From CAYPNP01 sp964412195 (GTDB lineage Bacteria > Acidobacteriota > JAAYUB01): a stretch of 64,000 bases of DNA. The notes beneath the pieces are model-generated. The model was not told where the DNA came from. It made no database searches and worked only from the letters and a program-made list of their open reading frames with translations. The translations under genes were made by a program, and so were the position numbers. This document shows, one piece after another, positions 59,260 to 64,000 of the stretch (positions are counted from its first letter, which is position 1; every line of letters starts with the position of its first letter). The stretch spans positions 62,001-126,000 of the forward strand of contig CAYPNP010000002.1 in assembly GCA_964412195.1 (NCBI GenBank). The letters are read 5' to 3'.

Positions 59260-62200
59260 AAGACAAACCCCACTTCGGCATCGCCGGCCGGATGGCCGGC
59301 GCCTGGATCAATTCCAAGCTTACCCCCCTCTTCATCGTCGCGTCCCTGGCCATCGGCGCCTTTTCGGTCTGGAAGCTGCCCCGCGAGGAGGAGCCCCAGA
59401 TCAAGGTGCCGATGCTGGACATCTTCGTCTCCATGCCCGGCGCCTCGGCGAAGGAAGTCGAGGAGCGGGTCACCAAGCCCATGGAGAAGCTCCTCTGGGA
59501 GATCCCCGGCGTGGAGTACATCTACTCCACCTCCAGCCCGGGCATGTCCATGGCCATCGTCCGGTTCTACGTGGGAGAGGACGAGGAAGACAGCATCGTC
59601 AAGCTCAACCAGAAGATGTACGCCAATTTCGACCTGATCCCGCCCGGCTGCTCCCAGCCCCTGATCAAGCCGCGCTCCATCGACGACGTGCCGATCCTGG
59701 CGCTGACCCTGCACAGCCGGCGGTACGGCGACTACCAGCTGCGGCGCGTGGCGGCCCAGCTGCACGACTCCATCAAGCAGGTCAACGACGTCTCGGCCGT
59801 GGAGATCATCGGCGGGCAGCGCCGGGAAGTCCTGGTGACCCTGGATGCCGGCAAGCTGGCCGCTTACAACATTTCGCCTGCGCAGGTGTACGGCATGCTC
59901 CAGGGATCCAACCAGCGGCTGCCCTCGGGCCGGTTCGCCAGCGCCAACCAGGATTTCATCCTGGAGACGGGCGAATTTCTCCAGACCGCCGATGACGTCC
60001 GATCGGTCGTCGTCGGCGTGGCCAACGGCAAGGCGGTGTATGTCCGGGACGTGGCGGAGATCAGCGACGGCGGGGAGGAACCCGCCCAGTACGTCCAGCA
60101 TGCCGCCGGCAGCGGTTTCGAACCGGCCGTGACCATCGCCGTCTCCAAGCGCAAGGGGACCAACGCCATCACCGTGGCCGAGCACGTCCTGCAGCGGGTG
60201 GAGGACCTCAAGGGGACCGTCATCCCCGCGGACCTGGACCTGACCATCAGTCGCCATTACGGGGAAACGGCCGAGGAGAAGTCCAACGAATTGCTCTTCC
60301 ACATGGCCATCGCCGTGATTTCGGTCAGCATCCTGATCGGCTTCACGCTGGGCGTCCGCGAGATGTGGATCGTCTTCATCGCCATCCCCGTCACCCTGGC
60401 CCTGACCCTGACCGTGTTCCTGCTCTATGGCTACACATTGAACCGGATCACCCTGTTCGCGCTCATCTTCTCCATCGGCATCCTCGTGGACGACGCCATC
60501 GTGGTGGTGGAAAATCTCGTCCGGCACGCCCGCATGCCCGCCAACCGCGGGCGGCCGCTGATGGAAGTGGCCGTCGAGGCCGTCGACGAGGTGGGCAACC
60601 CGACCATCCTGGCCACCATGACCGTCATCGCCGCAATCCTGCCCATGGCCTTCGTGGGCGGGCTGATGGGGCCGTACATGCGGCCCATCCCGGTGGGGGC
60701 GTCGGCCGCCATGATCTTCTCGCTGATCGTGGCCTTCCTGGTCACCCCCTGGGCAGCCGTCCGGCTGCTCAAGCTGGGAGAAGGGCACGGGCACGGGGAA
60801 GAGGAGGACGTCTTGACCCGGCTCTACCGCCGTTTCATGGGCAAGCTGCTGCACGTGAAGCTTTTCCGGCTGAGCTTCCTGGCCGGCGTCGTGCTGCTCC
60901 TGCTGGGCGCCATGGCCCTGGTGGGCATCGGCTACGTCAAGGTCAAGATGCTACCGTTCGACAACAAGAGCGAATTCCAGGTGATCATCGACATGCCGGA
61001 GGGAACCACCCTGGAGGAGACCGCCATGGTGACCCGACGGTTGGCCGAGGAGGTGCTGAAGACCCCGGAAGTGACCAACCTCCAGACCTACGTGGGCACT
61101 GCCTCACCGTACAACTTCAACGGCCTGGTGCGGCATTACTTCCTGCGCCGCGGCGCCAACGTGGCCGACATCCAGGTCAATCTGCTGGGCAAGCATGACC
61201 GTGACCTGCAGAGCCACGCCATCGCCAAGAAGGTCCGCGAACGGATCGCCCCCATCGCCCGGGAGCTGGGTGCCAACATCAAGGTGTCCGAGGTCCCGCC
61301 GGGGCCGCCGGTGCTGCAGACCCTGGTGGCCGAGATCTACGGCCCCACCCAGGAGGGACGGCAACGCATTGCCGGCCAGGTCAAGTCCATCTTCGAGCAG
61401 ACGGACGGCGTGGTGGACGTGGACTGGTACGTGGAGGACGACCAGCCCAAGTACCAGCTCACCGTCGACAAGGTCAAGGCCGCCCTGAGCGGGATCTCCG
61501 AGGGGGACGTCGCCCGGACCCTCAGCCTGGCCTCGGCCGGCGGCGTCCCGGGCCTGCTGCACGACGCCAAGGAGAAAGAGGACGTCCCCGTCCGCATCCG
61601 CCTCGACCGGCCCACCCGCTCCGACCTGTCGCGCATGCTGGAACTCAAGATCATGTCCCCGCACGGCACCCTGGTGCCGCTGCGGGAGCTGGTCCGCTAC
61701 GAGAAGACGGTGGAGGACAAGAGCATCTACCACAAGAACCTGATGCCGGTCACCTACGTGACCGCCGACGTGGCCGGCGCCATGGAGAGCCCGGTCTACG
61801 CCATCCTGGACCTGGCCCCCAAGATCGATCAGATCAAGGTCCCCGGGGGATACACCCTGGAGCAGCTGACCTCCCACCAGCCGTTCGACGACTTACTCTA
61901 CGCCATGAAGTGGGACGGCGAGTGGCACATCACCTATGAGGTGTTCCGCGACCTGGGGATCGCTTTCGCCGCCGTGCTGCTCCTGATCTACATCCTGGTG
62001 GTGAGCTGGTTCCAGTCGTTCGACACGCCGCTGGTGATCATGGTGGCCATCCCCTTCTCGCTGGTGGGCATCCTGCCCGCCCACGGATTGCTGAACGCCT
62101 TCTTCACGGCCACCTCCATGATCGGCTTCATCGCGGGGGCCGGCATCGTGGTGAGGAATTCCATCATCCTCGTGGATTTCGTCGAGCTGCGGCTCCGCGA

Positions 62201-62456
62201 GGGGATGCCCCTGGACCAGGCCGTCATCGACGCCGGGGCCGTGCGGTTCCGGCCCATGATGCTGACGGCCGCCGCGGTGGTGGTCGGCTCGGCCGTCATC
62301 CTGTTCGACCCCATCTTCCAGGGTCTGGCTATCGCCCTGATGGCCGGGGAGATCGCCTCCCTGGCCCTGTCGCGCATGACTGTCCCCATCGTCTACTTCA
62401 TGGCCAACCGCCGCCGGCACCCGGTCCTCACGGCGGCCATTCAGGAGGGAAAATGA
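59256..62456 (+). CDS. RND-family efflux pump permease
   Basis: 1066 residues, the usual RND pump length. There are twelve membrane helices and two large periplasmic loops. The first helix has the typical FIVASLAIGAFSVWKLPREEEPQI. TM4 carries the proton-relay pair in SIGILVDDAIVVVENLV. The pump uses proton drive to export substrates through the TolC duct; neither the substrate nor a metal or drug class can be told. The start GTG at 59256 overlaps the adaptor stop (GTGA). The next gene overlaps its stop codon in ATGA, coupling a universal stress protein. Confidence 0.95.
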   Translation: MKDKPHFGIAGRMAGAWINSKLTPLFIVASLAIGAFSVWKLPREEEPQIKVPMLDIFVSMPGASAKEVEERVTKPMEKLLWEIPGVEYIYSTSSPGMSMAIVRFYVGEDEEDSIVKLNQKMYANFDLIPPGCSQPLIKPRSIDDVPILALTLHSRRYGDYQLRRVAAQLHDSIKQVNDVSAVEIIGGQRREVLVTLDAGKLAAYNISPAQVYGMLQGSNQRLPSGRFASANQDFILETGEFLQTADDVRSVVVGVANGKAVYVRDVAEISDGGEEPAQYVQHAAGSGFEPAVTIAVSKRKGTNAITVAEHVLQRVEDLKGTVIPADLDLTISRHYGETAEEKSNELLFHMAIAVISVSILIGFTLGVREMWIVFIAIPVTLALTLTVFLLYGYTLNRITLFALIFSIGILVDDAIVVVENLVRHARMPANRGRPLMEVAVEAVDEVGNPTILATMTVIAAILPMAFVGGLMGPYMRPIPVGASAAMIFSLIVAFLVTPWAAVRLLKLGEGHGHGEEEDVLTRLYRRFMGKLLHVKLFRLSFLAGVVLLLLGAMALVGIGYVKVKMLPFDNKSEFQVIIDMPEGTTLEETAMVTRRLAEEVLKTPEVTNLQTYVGTASPYNFNGLVRHYFLRRGANVADIQVNLLGKHDRDLQSHAIAKKVRERIAPIARELGANIKVSEVPPGPPVLQTLVAEIYGPTQEGRQRIAGQVKSIFEQTDGVVDVDWYVEDDQPKYQLTVDKVKAALSGISEGDVARTLSLASAGGVPGLLHDAKEKEDVPVRIRLDRPTRSDLSRMLELKIMSPHGTLVPLRELVRYEKTVEDKSIYHKNLMPVTYVTADVAGAMESPVYAILDLAPKIDQIKVPGGYTLEQLTSHQPFDDLLYAMKWDGEWHITYEVFRDLGIAFAAVLLLIYILVVSWFQSFDTPLVIMVAIPFSLVGILPAHGLLNAFFTATSMIGFIAGAGIVVRNSIILVDFVELRLREGMPLDQAVIDAGAVRFRPMMLTAAAVVVGSAVILFDPIFQGLAIALMAGEIASLALSRMTVPIVYFMANRRRHPVLTAAIQEGK

Positions 62457-63307
62457 GCCCGCAAACGACCTCCGTCATCCTGTGTCCGACGGACTTCAGC
62501 GAACCCGCGGCCCACGCCATGCGCTGGGCCGGGGAATTGGCCCGGCGGCTCGGCGCCCGTCTGATCGCCCTGTACGCCGACCGGTTCCTGCCGCCGCCCC
62601 ACTTCACTTCGGGGCAGATCGACTCCCTGCTGGAGGAACTCGACAAGTCCCGGCAGGTGGCCCGGGACACCCTGGCCGCCACCGTCCGGCGATTCGTCCC
62701 CCCCGACGTGACTACGAAGCTGCTGGTGGAGGAGGAGATGGCGGTGCCGGCCATCGTGCGGGTCGCCCGCGAGCGGCAGGCGGACCTGGTGGTCATGGGC
62801 TCCCACGGCCACAGCGGGTTCGAGCGGATCATGCTCGGCTCGGTCACCGAGAAAGTCCTTCGCCTGACGGACCGCCCCGTGCTGGTGGTGAAGGGCGAAT
62901 CCGGCGGGGGATCCGCGATGCCCGAAATCCGCGGCATACTCTGCCCGGTAGACCTGACCGACGCCTCGCAACGGGCAGTGTGGCTGGCGGCCGAGCTGGC
63001 CGGCAAGTTCGGCGCCGCCGTGCAGGTCCTGCACGTGACCGCCGAAGCCGGCGGAACCGACCCGTCGGAGGACCAGCGCCGCCTGTGCGCCTGGGTGCCC
63101 GGTGAGGCCCGCGCCCACTGCGAAATCCAGGAATTGGTGCGGAGCGGCGACGCGGCCGAGCAGATCCTGTCCGCCGTCCAGGGCAACGACCTGGTGGTGC
63201 TGGCCACCCGGCACAAGATCTTCTGGGACGCCACTGTGCTGGGCGCCACGGCCGCGCGGATCGTGCGGCACGCCCCCTGCCCGGTGCTGATTGTGCCCGT
63301 AACCTGA
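62453..63307 (+). CDS. Tandem universal stress protein (UspA-type)
   Basis: 284 residues with two Usp domains. The first (about 5-143) ends with the ATP-binding-type motif GSHGHSGFERIMLGSVTEKVLR. The second (about 155-284) keeps the fold (ILCPVDLTDASQRAVWLAAELA, ATRHKIFWDATVLGATAARIVRHAP) but its nucleotide motif is changed. The ATG at 62453 overlaps the pump stop codon in ATGA, with GGAGGGAAA upstream. It may regulate or sense in concert with the pump, as an inference from coupling. Confidence 0.93.
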   Translation: MSPQTTSVILCPTDFSEPAAHAMRWAGELARRLGARLIALYADRFLPPPHFTSGQIDSLLEELDKSRQVARDTLAATVRRFVPPDVTTKLLVEEEMAVPAIVRVARERQADLVVMGSHGHSGFERIMLGSVTEKVLRLTDRPVLVVKGESGGGSAMPEIRGILCPVDLTDASQRAVWLAAELAGKFGAAVQVLHVTAEAGGTDPSEDQRRLCAWVPGEARAHCEIQELVRSGDAAEQILSAVQGNDLVVLATRHKIFWDATVLGATAARIVRHAPCPVLIVPVT

Positions 63308-63404
63308 TTCGAACCGGAGGTTTGGATCATCCAACGACATTCCACCGCCCGGCCACGACCGGAACCGGTCCGGGCGGCGGGCGGAAATTCCAAGGAGGAA
63401 TGAC

Positions 63405-63614
63405 ATGACCATCGACCGTTACCTGCGACTGATCGCCGGATTTTTCATCATGCTCAGCGTGGCGCTGGGCGTCTTCGTGCACCCCAACTGGTTCTACTTC
63501 ACCGCCTTCGTGGGATTGAACCTGTTCCAGTCGGCGTTCACCAACTGGTGCCCGATGATCACCATCCTGCGGAAGCTCGGGGTGCCCGAGACCCTGGTCA
63601 AGAGCAACGCCTGA
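63405..63614 (+). CDS. DUF2892 small membrane protein (YgaP transmembrane-type)
   Basis: 69 residues with two membrane helices. The DUF2892 pattern is MTIDRYLRLIAGFFIMLSVALG, then NLFQSAFTNWCPMITILRKLGV. The conserved NxCP motif (NWCP) is present. In YgaP the same segment anchors a rhodanese domain; here it stands alone. AAGGAGGAATGAC precedes the ATG. It follows the universal stress protein after 97 bases. Confidence 0.92.
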   Translation: MTIDRYLRLIAGFFIMLSVALGVFVHPNWFYFTAFVGLNLFQSAFTNWCPMITILRKLGVPETLVKSNA

Positions 63615-63670
63615 GCCGAGTCCGGGAACAGCTCGCAGAAACGGCAGGGGGCCGCAGAAAACCCTGATCG

Positions 63671-63820
63671 TTGACGCGGATCAACGCGGATTTCCCCAGA
63701 TGGATCCCATGGTTGTCAGGCGCACCCATCCATGTTGGCTTGATCCGCGATCATCCGCGGAAACCCGCGTCCTGGGCCGGTGCATTGCCCTTAGCGGGTC
63801 CGCGCCTCCGCGTGAATTGG
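63671..63820. repeat. Word-repeat stretch with GCGGATCAACGCGGATTT and CCGCGTGAATT
   Basis: Near-repeats ACGCGGATCAACGCGGATT and the inverted TGATCCGCGATCATCCGCGG frame this gap (63615-63876), followed by a GCGCCTCCGCGTGAATTGG word related to the block in other cassettes. No gene is visible in the stretch. Confidence 0.55.
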
Positions 63821-63876
63821 ATTGAAATATCCTGGCGTTAGAGGTAACCTTGAAACGAAATGGGAGAGGAAGCGTG

Positions 63877-63966
63877 ATGGCCGATTACCTTTGGCTGATC
63901 CTGTTCGTGGCGATCTGGTTCCTGCTCCAGCTGGTCATCCTGCCCAGGCTGGGGTTCAGCACCTGA
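63877..63966 (+). CDS. 29-residue membrane peptide
   Basis: A GGGAGAGGA site six bases upstream of the ATG at 63877 opens a 29-codon frame: one membrane helix (about residues 4-22, LWLILFVAIWFLLQLVIL) and a short end, PRLGFST. It lies about 260 bases after a DUF2892 gene. The composition (Trp-rich helix, LPRLG end) suggests a real, possibly conserved, small protein rather than chance. Partner and role unknown. Confidence 0.6.
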   Translation: MADYLWLILFVAIWFLLQLVILPRLGFST

Positions 63967-64000
63967 ATGTCCCAATCCTGCGGCCCCGGGTCCCGGGGTC

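Overview
This is a GC-rich window (about two thirds G+C by eye), densely coded on both strands. It looks like the chromosome of an acidobacterium (Acidobacteriota). Support for this: a VWFA-domain protein of the Acidobacteria-associated type (27228-28190), paired DUF3857 proteins, a DUF4390-NtrY pair, a giant bacterial alpha-2-macroglobulin, and a decaheme cytochrome/MtrB-type porin pair. No transposase, phage gene or CRISPR array was seen.

Layout. 1-400: tRNA-Cys and tRNA-Gly on the minus strand, then a strong terminator. 407-5581 (-): two DUF3857 secreted proteins, one with an intact and one with a degraded transglutaminase site, and an M20 peptidase. 5764-11544 (-): an overlapping operon of amidohydrolase, DUF4390 protein, NtrY-like kinase, ECF sigma factor and a membrane anti-sigma-like protein with a dockerin-like tail. 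11611-13966: a DnaC-like ATPase, then a second ECF sigma/zinc-finger anti-sigma pair with an ECF-type promoter. 14130-17563 (+): tandem promoters, a decaheme cytochrome and an MtrB/PioB-type barrel broken by one in-frame TGA, then a perfect terminator. 17654-19370: RNase P RNA, two RDD-like membrane proteins and yidD. 19570-27134 (-): lytic transglycosylase, a GAF-like protein, a 25-residue membrane peptide, a zinc peptidase and an M28 peptidase. 27228-35633 (+): VWFA protein, grpE, dnaK, dnaJ, prmA, a GAF-kinase and a receiver-kinase; several have their own sigma-70-type promoter. 35645-37740: two unknown secreted proteins, the second flanked by inverted copies of a modular repeat. 37741-38181: CBS protein. 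38242-43212 (-): vitamin B12 uptake genes btuB, btuF, btuD and btuC behind a cobalamin riboswitch. 43294-45905: Ser/Thr kinase. 46083-52031: alpha-2-macroglobulin. 52343-55886: DUF4287/DUF5655 protein, methyltransferase and an unknown secreted protein. 56063-63966: an operator-like TTGCA array, then a TPR-like protein, a TolC/adaptor/RND efflux system, a double universal stress protein, a DUF2892 protein and a 29-residue membrane peptide.

The protein content suggests an envelope-rich organism capable of extracellular electron transfer that takes up corrinoids from outside. The non-coding DNA is the least explained part. Many gaps are built from the same short words (runs of CGTAATCG, GTGAATCG, CCGGTGAC and a CGCAGAGGCGCGGAG-like block) arranged as modular, often inverted, cassettes.
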